Shown: positions 1-12,701, numbered from the stretch's first letter. The stretch: 46,095 bases of DNA from Stentor coeruleus (GCA_001970955.1 MPUH01000559.1:1-46095); one strand, 5' to 3'. Notes: generated from the letters alone by a model not told the origin. A program made the numbers and translations.

Positions 1-2810
1 GAATAAGGTTAGAATAAAATAAATCAATAATCTCCGCATATTTTTATATTAGAATGGTAAAGCAAATACATAATACGATGGTAATACTTAATTTTAGTGA
101 AAGAATTAAAAGGATAATATAGTCATTTTAGATTATCATTTGTCTTTATTCAACAGAAAATGAGTAAAAGTTAATTTTTTTTAATAAAATCTTAGAAGGA
201 TAGTCCTATTATTGTTTTTTAAGCTATTCCTATATAAAATGATATTATGAACTAGGATTTCTGAATTTTTTAGCGATTCGGTTAAAGAATAATGTGAACT
301 ATTCGATAACAGGGCAATAAAATATATTATAAATGAATTTTCTGTAATGAATTATGCTAAGATTTTTTATATATGATTACTTTTTTCGCAAATTATAAGA
401 ACTGGAGAGTTTTAATATTTTCAGTATTAATTGTAATACTGTGCTTATGTTTTTTATAAAATTTAAATTATAAGTTTTCTATGCTTAGGGCTATTAAATA
501 CACTAGGGAGCTTATGCTGAAGTTTTGATTCTATTCAAGTTTCCCATAGTGTAAATGCTGATAATAAAATTTTGAATAAAATATATGGAATAAATTCTTT
601 ATAGTTTATGTTTTCAGTATAATACAAAAGTTAACTAAAATTCGTTTATAAGAATTGTCTTCATCTCTAATAGTTTCTTGACATCAGCTAAAGATACTAT
701 TTTTATAAAATTTATTATTTCTTAAAGCTTAGCAACAATCTCAAAGTCTTAATTTCATTCTTACCTTTATACCTAAAGTTTTAAAAATCTTATCATTCCA
801 AAATCTTGAGTTGATTTTCGCATTAAAAATCATCAGCAACACTTCAATGCTTTTTTTTATCAGTAAAAATTTCAGTCAGAAAAAAGTTTTTGAATGATTT
901 TTACCTTATTGTCATTTTGGAATATCTTGTGAAAATACTTCTTGAAAAGACAATTCCTATTGCTAGGGAACTCGTATAGACTAGAACTAAGAATTTATTA
1001 AGATTATTTGTCAATTGTATTAAGGTAAAACTGAATCGTTTGAAAAATAGTGTATATTTAGCGTACTTATAAGATATTATGATTCTAGAAAGTAATTATT
1101 GTATATATATTAAAATTATGTTTGCAAAACTAGCTTAAGAGGGAAGATTTGTGTGTTTTTATAAGTAAATTATATAACCTTTCAACTTTATAGTCACGGA
1201 AGTGTGTAATAAATATGCAAATTATGATATAGATCCTTAATTTTTATGTAAGTATTACTAGAGCTTTAAAGTATAATTTTAAAATAAACTTACTTAATAT
1301 ATCTTAAGAAATCTAATTTTATACAATATGCCATGGGTATTTTATTGAAGTTAAACAAAAACATATAGAAAAGTATAAATCAACTATACCATGTAAACTT
1401 ACATCAAAATATTTTTATACTTCCATGATTTCTATTATTAGTTTCTCTATGAAAAAAGGTTAAACAAATACTTTTTTGTATATCTATTACATAATCCTTT
1501 ATTATTTCAGTAGTTTAGTTTACTTCATAGATAATTTGAAAAAATCGTCGAAAATACTTCTGATTTTATTACAATTTAAGGTTTTATTCATTCTATAGCT
1601 TCAAAAAATATTTTCAAAGCTTTAAGAATATACTCCGCAGGTAAAAAAATGCAAAAAACACATAAAAATCAATACAAATTCCCATAATCAAAATAATCCT
1701 ATAAGCCTCAGCCTTAAAAACAATAAAAATTTCCTTTAATATATATTCCCCCAAATCATTTTAATTCCATATCATATTCAGTCAAATTTTATAATAAACT
1801 CTCTATTCATATATAAACAAAAAAATATGTTATGAATACAAAGACAAAGGAAAGACTTTCGATTGGAAGAATTTATATGAAACGCCTAGACTTTTATCGT
1901 AAAAATTTTAGTTGCCGAAAAATTACATCATCAGATATTCGTAATAAATATTCAATAATTTATGAGTTTTTTCGCTATACAATTATATTATCTAAAATCA
2001 AATACATACATATTCATCTTATAAACCTATCTACTTCACTTTTTACGTATAAAATATGTTTTTCTTTAGGTTTTCCCCTAACTAAACCTAATTTCCATTA
2101 TTTTCCTAATAGCAATAATGTTATCGATTTACCCTAGGAAAAACATAAGTTTTTTATCTTTAAATATGATGATAAAATTTTTACTTAAAATAACTAAGGT
2201 AAATTATTTAAAGAAATATTATCATCATCGAAATATATGGGAGAAAAAACAAAGTTTATGCAAAAGTTTATCTCAATTTTTATTCTTATAAAACAAATCA
2301 GATTATAAAGTATTAAAAATTTGCTAATATACCAAAAAGTTATAAAAATCAATGAATTATAGATTATTTATATACAGACTATTTATTTGATAATAGATTT
2401 TTGGACAATTTGAATGCATTTCACGGTAAAAAATAAAAGCAAATATTTTTTTATCTCAGCTTCTCTAGATCAGTGTCTAAATTTCTTATGGCAATATTTT
2501 ATTAATATCATAGAAAAAATCATATATAAATAATTCTAGAGTATTATTAGAAAACACTTTCGAAATAATTTTTTTCTAGAAAAGTTTCTGTTACAAGTTA
2601 AAATGTTATGGATTTCAGGAATTTTCATTAAACTATCTACTAAGCCATAAATTTGGCTTTCTATTATTCTTAAATTTCGCCTTTTTGCTGAGTAATAAAA
2701 AAATGTCATATTTTTACTTTTACCTTGAAGAAAGATGAAAATTAGAAATTATAGACCACTTATTTTTATATTCTGATTTTGCTTTAAATAATATTTTTTT
2801 CTGTTGTTTA

Positions 2811-2935
2811 GTCTGATTATCTTGGATGGAAGTAATTTCAAGGTTTTATATTGTAAAATATTTATCTAATGTGAATTATATTGTCCCAGATAGCCTAGAG
2901 AAATAGGACATAAAAGGCTATAAAGATAATCAGAC
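2811..2935. repeat. 125-bp element with 13-bp terminal inverted repeats
   Basis: The 13 bases at 2811-2823 (gtctgattatctt) are perfectly complementary in reverse to 2923-2935. A second small hairpin (tagtct-aaaa-agacta) follows at about 2946-2961. The arrangement could be a short MITE-like element or chance in AT-rich DNA. I see no clear target-site duplication. Confidence 0.3.
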
Positions 2936-3783
2936 CAGGGTTTTATAGTCTAAAAAGACTAATAAAAAAATATAATTATTGTTATATATAGTTTCCAAAT
3001 TTCCTATATTTAATCAAATATTTCATATTTATTATCAGTCTTCAAAAATCATCATAAATGGTATAACTATTCCAAAGTTAATTAGTTTAATTTTTATGAA
3101 TCTTCTACATGTTTATTTAGGTATTAATTGTTTATTATAACTATATAAAAAATACATTCTAAAGATAAAAATTTCGTATTTTTTAAACTTCTAAGCATCT
3201 TATCAAAAAATTTTCATCAGATAATATCCTTTTCTTAATGTTATAAAATTTTATTCATAAATAATATTCATTTTTATCTTACAAAAAATTTTTAGAAATC
3301 ACCCTTATTTTATTTAAACCCATATCATTATGCTTTTATATAAAACATTTAAATAATCATTTAAACTAAAGCATAACCTATAAAAAATCTTCAATATTTA
3401 AGTTTAATCTATTTCTAATAATCATTTAAAGCCTTTTAAATTTTTATAAAAATCTTATCCAAATTTAATACTAAAAATTAGGCTGAGTAAAGATAAAAAT
3501 AAGTTGCGAATTTCAATGATAAAACTGGTTTTATATTCCTTTAATATGTTTTTTTACCTAGAAATACTTTATTTCTTTGACTCTTATAGTTTTTATATGC
3601 GAAAATCACTTTTAAATCCTTTAAAACCTTAAAATTAGAAAATCATGTATAAAAACTAATACAAAGCTTAAATACTTAAAATAATTTTCCTTTAAAGAAA
3701 ATAAGGTTTTTAAATTATAATCATAGAGTATCTCCCCGTTTCCTTAACTATCTGCCATGTTTTTCAAAATTTTTATAAAAAAA

Positions 3784-4440
3784 TATAACTGGAAAAATTG
3801 TATAAACCCACCATTTTCAAGGATGTATTAGGTAATATAATATACAAACAAAAGGAAATATCGCTGGGCAATGATCATAAATATAAGGCTTGGGGGCCAT
3901 GTTAAGTGCTATATATCTTAATTTTGTGAAAATTATAGAGAAAAAGAAAAAACATTTAGTTTTTACAATTGAAAATTTGTGAAATCAAATTGACTAAATA
4001 GTTTTTTTGCAATCATTTCATCAATCAAAGATATGTTATAAGCTTTTATAAGCCAGAATAACATGAAATGAAAGATTTTTTAAAATTACTAATTTGCTTG
4101 CATCTGGGTGGCTATTCATAGGAAATATTTTTTGTAAAAGCAAACCATAAACTTATATATATTCATAATCAACATATACAAATACTAAATGCTTCCTAAA
4201 TGAATCTTAGTAAATTTTCCTAGCTATATAAAATCCCATTTTTTGGTTGTAAATAATTATCGAATTATGCTGAATATTTAACCTGATGACTGACTAAAGA
4301 TTTTTAAAAGTCGCCTTTACTTTTAATTTCCACAAAATATACTTCCAGAAAACTAGGATTTTTTCCATATCATTTTAGAATATATATTATTATAACAATC
4401 ATTTTTTGTTTAGTATATAATAGTCCAAGTTATCTAATGT
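3784..4440. repeat. Noncoding repeat block, copy 1
   Basis: This block shares scattered identity with 9564-10210 in the same orientation. It begins with about 22 identical bases at 3784-3805 and 9564-9585. Both copies continue with a similar tail: a 'taggtaatata...acaaa' stretch, a 'ttggg' motif, and 'aaataattatc.aat.atgctgaatat' further on. It has no open frame. It lies about 1.2 kb downstream of the first Myb gene, whereas copy 2 lies upstream of the second. Boundaries were set by eye. Confidence 0.45.
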
Positions 4441-5017
4441 CGCTTCTTTTAACTAAATAACTGATAAGTTTGAATGTTTTTTTTTCGATATTAACTATAA
4501 TATTAATAGTTAGATTATAAAGTTACCCTGTGGGACTTTATGTTTTAAAGAAAGTCCATATATATTACTCAGAACCTTATCTTTATGAATCTCATCTGAT
4601 TTGTGAGAGAAACTTCAGCTTCATGAAAAGAATTAAATTCAGCATAGTGATTATTCCCACATATAATAATTAATTTTATCTGATACATTCAGTTAAAGAT
4701 AGTCATTTCAAAAGGCTCAAAAGCTAGAAGGCGAGATATTTAATTTAAGATTTTACGAGCGGCATAGAAAAAAACAATAAGCAATGATTCTTTGTCTAGT
4801 CCTTCAGCCTAAAATTAAAACCAAGAAAAAAATGTCTACCAAGATGTAAAAATTAATCACAGAACCCAAAGCTATCCAATTATCAAAAAAACCTTTACGA
4901 AGATCTACTATCTCATAACTTTTTATGCCTTTCTAAGATTGGGTCATAGACTGTTTTATGAATATGCTTTTAAAAGAATTAACACTAGAAATTAGTCATC
5001 TTCATTTTATTTAAAAT

Positions 5018-5690
5018 CTAATCCCATAGAATTGCCTGATCGATAAAAGGATCAGACTCTTCAGAGAATTCGTTGATTATAGATCTTTCAATAATATCCC
5101 ATCCAGAAAAGTTTTCAACATCAGGAAAACCGCTTTCTTGGATAGTCAGTAAATAACCGTTTATTCTATGCATTCTATAAAGACACTCTGTAGAAAGCTT
5201 CATTTCCTTGAGAGAGTTTTTTGATAAAGACTTTTGAGATAAAAGTATTTCACGAATTTCTGAGATTTTCATAATTTCATCAATAGGGCCTTTTATTTGT
5301 TCTTCGTCAATTTTTCCATTGTTAAACCTTCTGATGTTTCTTCTGATTGTTGAATAATAAAAATTCTTGATAGAATTCTTTGACTTGTTTGGGAAAAAAG
5401 CTGATATTTTTGACCACTTATTTCCAAAACTAGACTGCAATTCAAAAAATAAGTTTATTTCAGTATCTGTCCAGTCACAGTGCCTTGCGTTTAACTTTAA
5501 ATAGTTATTCCATCTTTCCCTGCACTGTTTTGCAGTTCTCACTTTGTTGATTTCCTGAGAAATTTCTCGAGCAATTATTTTCCAATTTTTTGCATTATAT
5601 CGCCTGACTAGTTCATTTAAAAGAATATCTTCCTATATAAATACTTACCTCAACTTTCCACATCTTCCTATATCTTTGAGAGCTTTCCAT
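5018..5690 (-). CDS. Two-repeat Myb/SANT DNA-binding protein, copy 1 (one 16-nt intron)
   Basis: Likely a Myb-type transcription factor of 218 aa. Exon 1 is 5690-5649 (14 codons), the intron is 5648-5633 (gtaagtatttatatag), and exon 2 is 5632-5018. With the intron removed, the N-terminus supplies the start of the first Myb repeat (W11, then an EED motif, W31 and W55 in the RTAKQCRERW recognition helix). The second repeat has W68, W87 and a hydrophobic residue (F105) in place of the third Trp. The C-terminal half is acidic, ends in LWD and has no known domain. The paralog at 8489-9151 keeps the same intron position. A GTG-initiated reading at 5542 would drop half of the first repeat, so I reject it. 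The DNA target is unknown. Confidence 0.87.
5633..5648 (-). other. 16-nt mini-intron in Myb copy 1
   Basis: On the minus strand this reads gtaagtatttatatag. Removing it joins GTT-GAG to GAA-GAT and completes the first Myb helix. A 15-nt intron sits at exactly the same codon in the paralog. Confidence 0.85.
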
Positions 5691-6288
5691 TAATTTTATT
5701 ACACAATTTGTTTAGAAAAAGCCCACACACACCGGAATTAAAAAAACAGTGAACGGATTTTTTACCCGAATAGCTTAGATTTAAGATTTTGAGTGCTTAG
5801 AAAGATATGTATATAAGAAATATAATTATTTTTCATTATCATACTTATATTTGAAACCGGAAATAATTATTTATTGGATATGTTAAAATATATGCTTTAA
5901 TAAATATGATATATTTAGACTTATAATAGTAATAGGAGCTAATAGGAAAGCAAATTTTATTCTTGATAAAGTTTCTTGTTGTAAAATATTGTTTATTGAC
6001 TATAAAAATTGTTGTAGAAAAAGTTAATTAGGTCTAAAAGCAATATTATATGGGAAAAGATGATTTTATTCATTTTTTTTTAATTGTTTATTTTCGCATA
6101 AAGTTTAAGTATTTTACAGCAGAGGATGCTAGATGATAATGTTTAGCGAAAAATCGAGATATCGATGACTTTAGAAAATATTTTCTAGCCTGTAATCATT
6201 TAAAATAATAGTAAAAGCCGCTTAAATATTAAATAAGGATCATATATTGCATAAATCCCAGAAAAACAAAAGTTATCTAGGCTGATTT

Positions 6289-6426
6289 TTATATAATGAG
6301 AAAATATTTCCATTCTTTTTGAAATTCAGACATTTCTTTATGCATTGCAAAATACTTAGCATAAGTTATTTCTAAATCAAACAGGGTCATTTCGGTATAA
6401 TCTTCTTCAATCTTAGTCTCAATTGA
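6289..6426 (-). pseudogene. Short coding-like fragment
   Basis: A 45-codon open stretch on the minus strand has an acidic, Met-rich composition (IETKIEEDYTEMT at its start), unlike translated AT-rich noise. It ends at TAA (6289-6291) and is preceded in frame by TAA. Further upstream, to about 6640, another frame looks weakly coding but holds several TAA codons. This may be a gene remnant. I do not recognise the family. Confidence 0.25.
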
Positions 6427-6830
6427 TTATTTTGTATAAAACTAATATTTATAAAGCTTTAGATTCTTTATCTTTTTAGATTTTTTATCTTAAATCGATA
6501 TTCCAATACCCTGCTTCTTATATCAATATTTTGTTATGATATCTTTATCATATAGTTTTGATTTCCTTTATTTATAATCCAAGTAGCTTTTCTCTTGGTT
6601 TTTTATACATAAATATCATCTTCTGTTCAAATCAAAGATAGGCGATGTGATTTAAGAATTTAATACAAAAAAAAATTAAACAATCTCAATAATGATATAA
6701 AAATCCTGTGTGCTTGTATTATTTACAACTGGCAAGTACAATTTGCTTTTGATTATTTGATGATGACGATGATTATCCTAATAAATATAACTATTTTCTT
6801 AAAGAAGCCTATTTAAATGGGTTTAGAAGA

Positions 6831-7004
6831 AATAATTACTGTAGATCTAGGGATCACTGTTTAAAAAAATTACTATGAATTTGAATGGGTTTTGTAATAA
6901 AAAAATACTCTATAAGNAATAATTACTGTAGATCTAGGGATCACTGTTTAAAAAAATTACTATGAATTTGAATGGGTTTTGCAATAAAAAAATATTTATT
7001 TATT
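6831..7004. other. Assembly join with 87-bp duplicated overlap (N at 6917)
   Basis: Sequence starting at 6831 restarts at 6918 after a lone N, nearly identical. This is the pattern of two contigs placed end to end without merging their overlap. It is probably not a biological duplication. Confidence 0.75.
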
Positions 7005-8488
7005 GTTTTTTAGCCTTAACAATATATAAAAGATTAGTTTTTATATCTTTGATAATTTAGGATACTTTTAGTAGACAAATATATTTTTTATTGATTATCA
7101 CGTTTGCTAGTAGTGTATTTTAATATTATTAAAGTATTTATGCATTGATAAGATAAGATGCACTATTTATATTTTTCATTACTCTTCGAAATAGCTTTAG
7201 CATAATTGTAAACCTTCAAGTCATCACTGATAAGTAATTTTATGCTTCTTTGCCTTACTACTTCAATTAAAGTAGATATTGCCGACTTAGAACATATATA
7301 ATGATTGATTCTTTAGTACCTTTTACGATTTTATTAAACATCTAAATTTTGTTGATTAAATCTCTTCTTTTCTCTTATAAATAAGTGTCGACTAATTTCA
7401 ACTATTTCCTTCTTGATCAGTTTCTATGATATAATAAGCATAAGATAATTTTCTAAGGATTAACTAATGTATACAGATATATGGATAAAGTTTCCTTGCT
7501 AGCATATTACTCGTAAAGGGTTTTAATTTTTTCTGGGAGTAAACTTTTATTAGCTAAAATGCTTGAATTATAATAGGAAATAAAAGTTGATGTGATAAAA
7601 TTTACCAACAGGCAAATTCTCAAACTGACTATAAAAATATAAGAACATCATTTTATATGTATTCATAGTATAAACATAATTTGAAATTTTCTATGAGATA
7701 GTATTTCTTATTATATTCTTATTTTAGTTTGCTATTTATATAATTTTTAAGGGCTTATAATTATTGTTTTCAAAGTTTATATGCATACAATAAAATAATT
7801 TCTGATCCTTTTTATGTTTTTATGTTTTTATTTTAACTCTAAGTAAGATATTATAATCATAGCTTTTTAACATATTGTCTATATCTTGCTAATATTATTA
7901 TCAGAGCATTTTTGTTTTATCTCTATGCTTTTATAGTAATTAACTTAATAAAAAATAATGTTTAAGTGTTTCTGACTAGAATTATATGTTTAATAAATTT
8001 TACTTTGAAAATGGTTACATCTAATCTTCGCATAAATGATAGAAAAAACTCTGCTGCATCAAGCAGGCACATGTCTATTTAAGAGCATTTATCTAGTTAT
8101 AATAAAGATTGTTATGCATCATAATGATAAGCTAAAATAATAATTTTTTTTACAAGCACTGAGATTTCGATTTTTATATTCTGAAAACTTAAAAAATTAA
8201 AGTAAAGCTGTGTATCCCTTTATAGTTAATAAACTTATTTATCATCAATAAAAATATCTTCTACGCTATGATATTCTGTCTAAGTATATAAATAATTCTC
8301 TTCAAAAATCCACTTTTATTAGCACAATACAACTTAAATGCTTCATAGGTATACTCTAATTTTAAATATATATATAAAAATTATTCAACTTACCATCTCC
8401 ATTTCTTAGATATAATTATAAATTATTAGTGAAAAGTGTATAAGTATTTAAGCAAATAACACTAGGAATTAAGCATCATTCTATTATT

Positions 8489-9151
8489 CTAATCCCATAA
8501 AATAGTTTGATCTATAAAAACTTCAGGCTCATTTGAAAAATCATTCATTCCAAATGGCTCAAAGGTATCCCATTCATTGGAGTTTTCAGTATCATTGAAT
8601 GCAAGGGTAAATAAAGAATTGTTTAATCTTCGCATTTCTTCAAGGCTATCCGCTGAGAGCTTCCTTTTTATAAAAAAGCTTTTAGTACATGATTTATGTG
8701 ATAAGAGTATTTCACGAATTTCTGGAATTTTTATTATTTCATCAACAGGGCCTTTTATTTGCTCTTCTTCGATTTTTCTATCGTTAAACCTTCTGATATT
8801 TCTTCTTATGGTGGAATAGTAGAAATTCTTGATAGAGTTTTTGGACTTATCTGGGAAAAAAGATGAAATTTTTGACCACTTATTTCCAATACTAAACTGC
8901 ACTTCAAAAAGTAACTTGATTTGAGCATCTGTCCACTTACAGCGATTTGAATCAAACTTTAAAAAGTTATTCCATCTTTCTCTACACTGTTTTGAAGTTC
9001 GGTTCTTGTTTATTTTCTGTGAAACATTGTCAGCAATCGCTTTCCAATTTTTTGCATTGTAATGATTGACTATTTCATTCAATATTTCGTCTTCCTAGAT
9101 ATATTTTACCTCGACTTTCCATGTCTTTCTATATCCCTGCAAATTTTCCAT
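8489..9151 (-). CDS. Two-repeat Myb/SANT DNA-binding protein, copy 2 (one 15-nt intron)
   Basis: Paralog of 5018-5690, predicted at 215 aa. Exon 1 is 9151-9110, the intron is 9109-9095 (gtaaaatatatctag), and exon 2 is 9094-8489. The N-terminus aligns with copy 1 residue by residue (TWKVE/EDEIL against MWKVE/EDILL). Both repeats, the RTSKQCRERWNNF recognition helix, the conserved GNKWSKIS..FP.KSKNSIKNFYYSTIRRNIRRF block and the C-terminal LWD are shared. Identity extends a short way past the stop, as expected of a local gene duplication. Likely a nuclear sequence-specific DNA-binding protein; targets unknown. Confidence 0.87.
9095..9109 (-). other. 15-nt mini-intron in Myb copy 2
   Basis: On the minus strand this reads gtaaaatatatctag, between codon GAG and codon GAA. 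It matches the intron of copy 1 in position but is one base shorter, so it is an internal control for the intron call. Confidence 0.85.
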
Positions 9152-10601
9152 TAAAATATAAAAGTCTAATAAATAACAGAAAACATCTAGAAACAAAATT
9201 TAATTAGTTTTTGTTGATACTCCCGACTAATTAATCTAGAAAATTATACTTGAAGTAAAGTCGAAGTTTTTTTATAGTAGAAACATAGTAATTTTATACC
9301 TTAAGGCTATCAAGAGAAAATATATAAAATGTCTTATTTAAGTTTAATATTTGCCTATTTATCTAAATATTCATTTTATTGAATTTTTTTTTTATAATTC
9401 GCAAATCACTAACTTAGAATCTATCATTCTTCTCGAAAATTTATGAAATAAGGGATTTTACGATTTTGAGATAATAAAATTATTTCTAGTATAAACTTTA
9501 CGGTCTTTTAGTTATTATTGATAATATATAGACTCAAAATACTTTATATCTACTGTGAAAAATTATAACTGGAAAAATTGTATAAGCCTCAAATTTTATT
9601 AGGTAATATACAAACTAAAGTTTATATTGCATGTGAGTATCATCGAATATAGAGTTTGGGTGTTGTTATGGGCTATCTTTGATAGATAAAAAAAATTGAG
9701 GTTTTTCAAAGGCGAGATTTCAAAAAATATGATATTCAGTTTATCTATATTATTTTATTAATATATATGCTAAATTTTAGTTTATTTTAACAAAATTATG
9801 TTATGTATAGCTCAGCTGTTGTTTAATATTCTTTTATATATTTTAATTCAAATTTTCCTGTTTATAAAGGAAATTGAAGTTTTGACATAAGAAACAGTGG
9901 TCAAATAAATCGTCCTTAATGAAATATTAAATTCTCTTCTTAGCTATACATAAGTTTCTTTTTTTTATTGTGCAAATAATTATCAAATAATGCTGAATAT
10001 CCTTTGCTGTTTGTTTTTAATATATTTTGGGTATTCATACCGAATATTTAGCCCAATAATTGACTTAACCTTTTTGAAAATTTATTTTATTTTGATTTGT
10101 CATTAAATATATACATCTAGAAAACTAAATTTTTTCTTCTATCTCTCTAGAAATATATATTATTACATAATTCCTATTATATTTAATAATAAAATACTCG
10201 AATATAATTGATTTGTTACAATTTAATAGAAAATTCTCGTGTTTTTATGAGTATTTTAAATCAATTGCTGTGAATAATATATAAAATTATATCATTATTT
10301 TGAGAAAAGATTAATACAAACTTTAAACTTTACTGAATGATTTTATTTATACTTGCGAAATTATTTATTTTGTTAGTAAGATTGTAATAATATCTGATAT
10401 TTTTTGTATTATTTCATTTTAAGTAATAATTATAAACTATTAAAATGGATTAATCGTGCCAGATTTTTTATAGGGTTGATTTACCTGGAGTGCATTTCTT
10501 AGTTTGGAAGTAATGAGGACCTGATTTTAAGAAAAAAATATAATTCGTTATAATAAAAGGTGAAATAGTTATAAATACAAGATACACTGATTTTAGTTAT
10601 C
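9152..10601. other. AT-rich spacer between Myb copy 2 and the tRNA
   Basis: I see no gene. The block at 9564-10210 is the second copy of the noncoding repeat. The remainder is AT-rich with dense stops. Confidence 0.6.
9564..10210. repeat. Noncoding repeat block, copy 2
   Basis: Diverged same-strand copy of 3784-4440. It starts 413 bp upstream of the Myb copy 2 start codon, whereas copy 1 is downstream of its Myb gene. No open frame. Boundaries are approximate. Confidence 0.45.
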
Positions 10602-10673
10602 GGTTCTATAGTGTAGCGGTTATCACATAGGACTCTGAATCCTATAACCCGAGTTCAAATCTCGGTAGAACCT
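10602..10673 (+). tRNA. tRNA-Gln (anticodon CUG)
   Basis: A full cloverleaf can be drawn in 72 nt with no intron. The acceptor stem pairs GGTTCTA with TAGAACC, followed by discriminator U. The D arm carries the GTGTAGCGGTTA A-box. The anticodon stem TAGGA/TCCTA encloses loop CTCTGAA, giving anticodon CUG. The T arm CCGAG/CTCGG encloses TTCAAAT. The body is very close to the usual eukaryotic tRNA-Gln. It reads CAG, so it is the ordinary glutamine tRNA and not a UAR suppressor of the kind used by ciliates with reassigned stops. Confidence 0.95.
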
Positions 10674-10679
10674 TTTTTT
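10674..10679 (+). terminator. RNA polymerase III T-run
   Basis: Six T residues follow the tRNA discriminator base directly. This is the expected termination signal for a pol III gene. Confidence 0.8.
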
Positions 10680-11229
10680 GAGAATTTTTCTTGATGTTTC
10701 CCTTCAAGCTAGAAATGATTGAAAATAAAGTCAACTGCTTGCTTATGTTAACAGGCTGTTATGAGTTATAAATAACCCCAGCTTCTCTCAAACGAATTTA
10801 TACTCATATTCTATTGCAACTTATTCAAATTAAGTTTCCTATAACAAAATTTAGAGATTTCATTGATAAAAATTCTTGAATACTTTACTTATGTTTAAAT
10901 TTAACAGAAATACAGAAATTATTTAGAAAAAGTTTGTAAAATTGATGATTTTACTAAGAGACTTGTAGAAATTTCTGTCAAAACTAATCATAAAGTTTAT
11001 CAGAATTTATTTTTTGGTTTCACTAGGGATAGCCTTATGCCTGATGATAATTATTATTTCATATATGAGCCCTATAATTATTATATAAAAAGTCTTATCA
11101 TTAAATCCAAAATTCCTCTATAAAAGCCTTAAATTCTAAACTTTATTCAACGAAAAAAAACCATTTCTTCTCTTAATATTCTCAAGATTTTTATTTTTAT
11201 ATTATTCTTTTATTATATTTTTTATACAA
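10680..11229. other. AT-rich spacer
   Basis: I see nothing recognisable here. It presumably holds the upstream region of the coiled-coil gene at 11230. Confidence 0.5.
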
Positions 11230-12701
11230 ATGAATAAAGACAAGTATCCAATAAAACCTATGCCAAATCGTGGTTATTATTTTGACCGAAGTAAATCTCA
11301 CTTAACTTTTTCTAACAATTTGCCTAAAAACCCTACTGAAAAACAATTTAAAGAATCTTTAGGACAAGAAAAAGATTATGAAAGCATAGGTGAAGAAGCT
11401 GTAGTACAAAATATACAAAGTCCTATTGTGAGAAGAGATAAATCTGTTGATTGCTTAAAAGATAATTGTGAAACTGGGAGTACTTATGCTATTTTGTATA
11501 GGCAAAAAATCATACAATTAGAAAATGATTTAGATAGGGTTAGACAAGAGTATTTGAGGATTCTTGAAGATAAAGTTTTAATTGAAAAAGAAGTTATATG
11601 CTATAAACAAAGAGTTAAAGCTTTAGAAGAGAAAATATATATGGATGAAGTTAAAACAAATTCAGCTGATGATTTAAAAAGCCAACTAACAAAACAAAAA
11701 TCAAAATGTGATGACCTAACAAAAAAGCATGAAGAAGTGACAAAAAAACTCAATGATTTCTATAAAACAGTCGAAGCTGAAAAAAACAATTGGAATAAGG
11801 TTCAAAAATCATATGAAGACATTATATCAAAACTAAACAAAGACAATATCGCTTTAAAAACTGAAATTAGTTTCAAAGACCAATTCTGTGATATAAAATT
11901 CTAAACCCCTAGTTNAGGTTCAAAAATCATATGAAGACATTATATCAAAACTAAACAAAGACAATATCGCTTTAAAAACTGAAATTAGTTTCAAAGACCA
12001 ATTCTGTGAAAAGCTTCAAGAAGAACTAACTCATTTGAAATCCTTATCTAAAACCCACTACGAAAACAAAACTGTTAAAGCTCTTTCTTATATAATCCTA
12101 TCAAAAGATGCGAAAAAAACTATAGATCCAACTATAAAACTCAAAGAACTGGAATATGAATACGAAAAACTTACATTTGACTATAATATTTTACTATCAA
12201 AATGTAAATCCTATAAAAAATTCACAAATTCTATCATAAACCTTATAAATACTAAAAAATATCAAGAAGTACTTGAGTTTATTGAAGTGAATAATCCAGA
12301 AAAAAACATAAATTCTACTATAAATCATAGTAAAAATTCTACAATGAGTAATTCACCTATTAAAACAGAAGCTAATGATACTGAAGTAAATAATTTGTTG
12401 AATGTTATTGCTGGCCTTGAACAAAAAGTAAAGGGTTTAATGAATATATTAGAAAATGGGTATAGTGAAAAAGATTTGCTGAGGTTTTTACAGTGCNGCT
12501 AATGATACTGAAGTAAATAATTTGTTGAATGTTATTGCTGGCCTTGAACAAAAAGTAAAGGATTTGATGAATATATTAGAAAATGGGTATAGTGAAAAAG
12601 ATTTGCTAAGGTTTTTACAGTGTCAGGCTTCTGTTATTGAAGATTTTTTGAATGAAGACACTGAGATAAGCAAAATCAACTCTTCTTTATTTTCTTTTTA
12701 A
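11230..12701 (+). CDS. Coiled-coil protein of unknown function (interrupted by two assembly joins)
   Basis: Not recognised as a named family. The first ~95 residues are polar, with NRGYYFDRSKSHL and a basic patch around IVRRDKSVD. From about residue 95 there is a long heptad-like coiled coil rich in K, E, L and D. As written the frame breaks twice. At N 11915 an overlap of period 118 follows about 25 bases of divergent contig-end sequence. At N 12497 the overlap period is 127. Each shifts the frame by one base. When the overlaps are read once, the frame continues to the TAA at 12699-12701, and the protein ends KINSSLFSF. The breaks are therefore most likely artefacts and not a pseudogene. A cytoskeletal or scaffold role would be typical, but nothing proves it. 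Confidence 0.75.
11798..12015. other. Assembly join with 118-bp-period overlap (N at 11915)
   Basis: Sequence from 11798 recurs from 11916. The end of the first copy (about 11890-11914) diverges and introduces a false stop. Confidence 0.75.
12371..12622. other. Assembly join with 127-bp-period overlap (N at 12497)
   Basis: Sequence from 12371 recurs from 12498. The copies differ at three sites: one Gly/Asp change (ggt/gat) and two synonymous changes (tta/ttg, ctg/cta). This fits two alleles that failed to merge. Confidence 0.75.

Larger units (their letters stand above)
1..5017. other. Gene-poor AT-rich stretch
   Basis: I see no supportable gene in these 5 kb. The sequence is extremely AT-rich with stops in all frames. 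Weak coding-like patches occur on the minus strand around 690-1000, but they shift frame and carry stops, so I do not call them. A 13-bp inverted-repeat pair lies at 2811-2935, and a block near 3784-4440 is shared with 9564-10210; both are listed separately. Confidence 0.6.
5691..8488. other. AT-rich intergenic region between the Myb paralogs
   Basis: There is no intact gene here. One minus-strand coding-like fragment at 6289-6426 is listed separately. A single N at 6917 joins two copies of an 87-bp sequence, which I read as an assembly overlap. The rest is AT-rich with dense stops. Confidence 0.55.

Noticed and set aside
1832..2137. 101-codon open frame on the plus strand
   Set aside because: Composition (I, Y, K, F, N, S) is that of translated AT-rich DNA, with no domain, no paralog and no neighbouring gene structure.
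10602..10673. Suppressor tRNA for stop codons
   Set aside because: The anticodon is CUG, which reads CAG. UAA/UAG suppression would need UUA or CUA.
11230..12701. Coiled-coil gene as a pseudogene
   Set aside because: Both breaks coincide with N joins and vanish when the overlap is read once.
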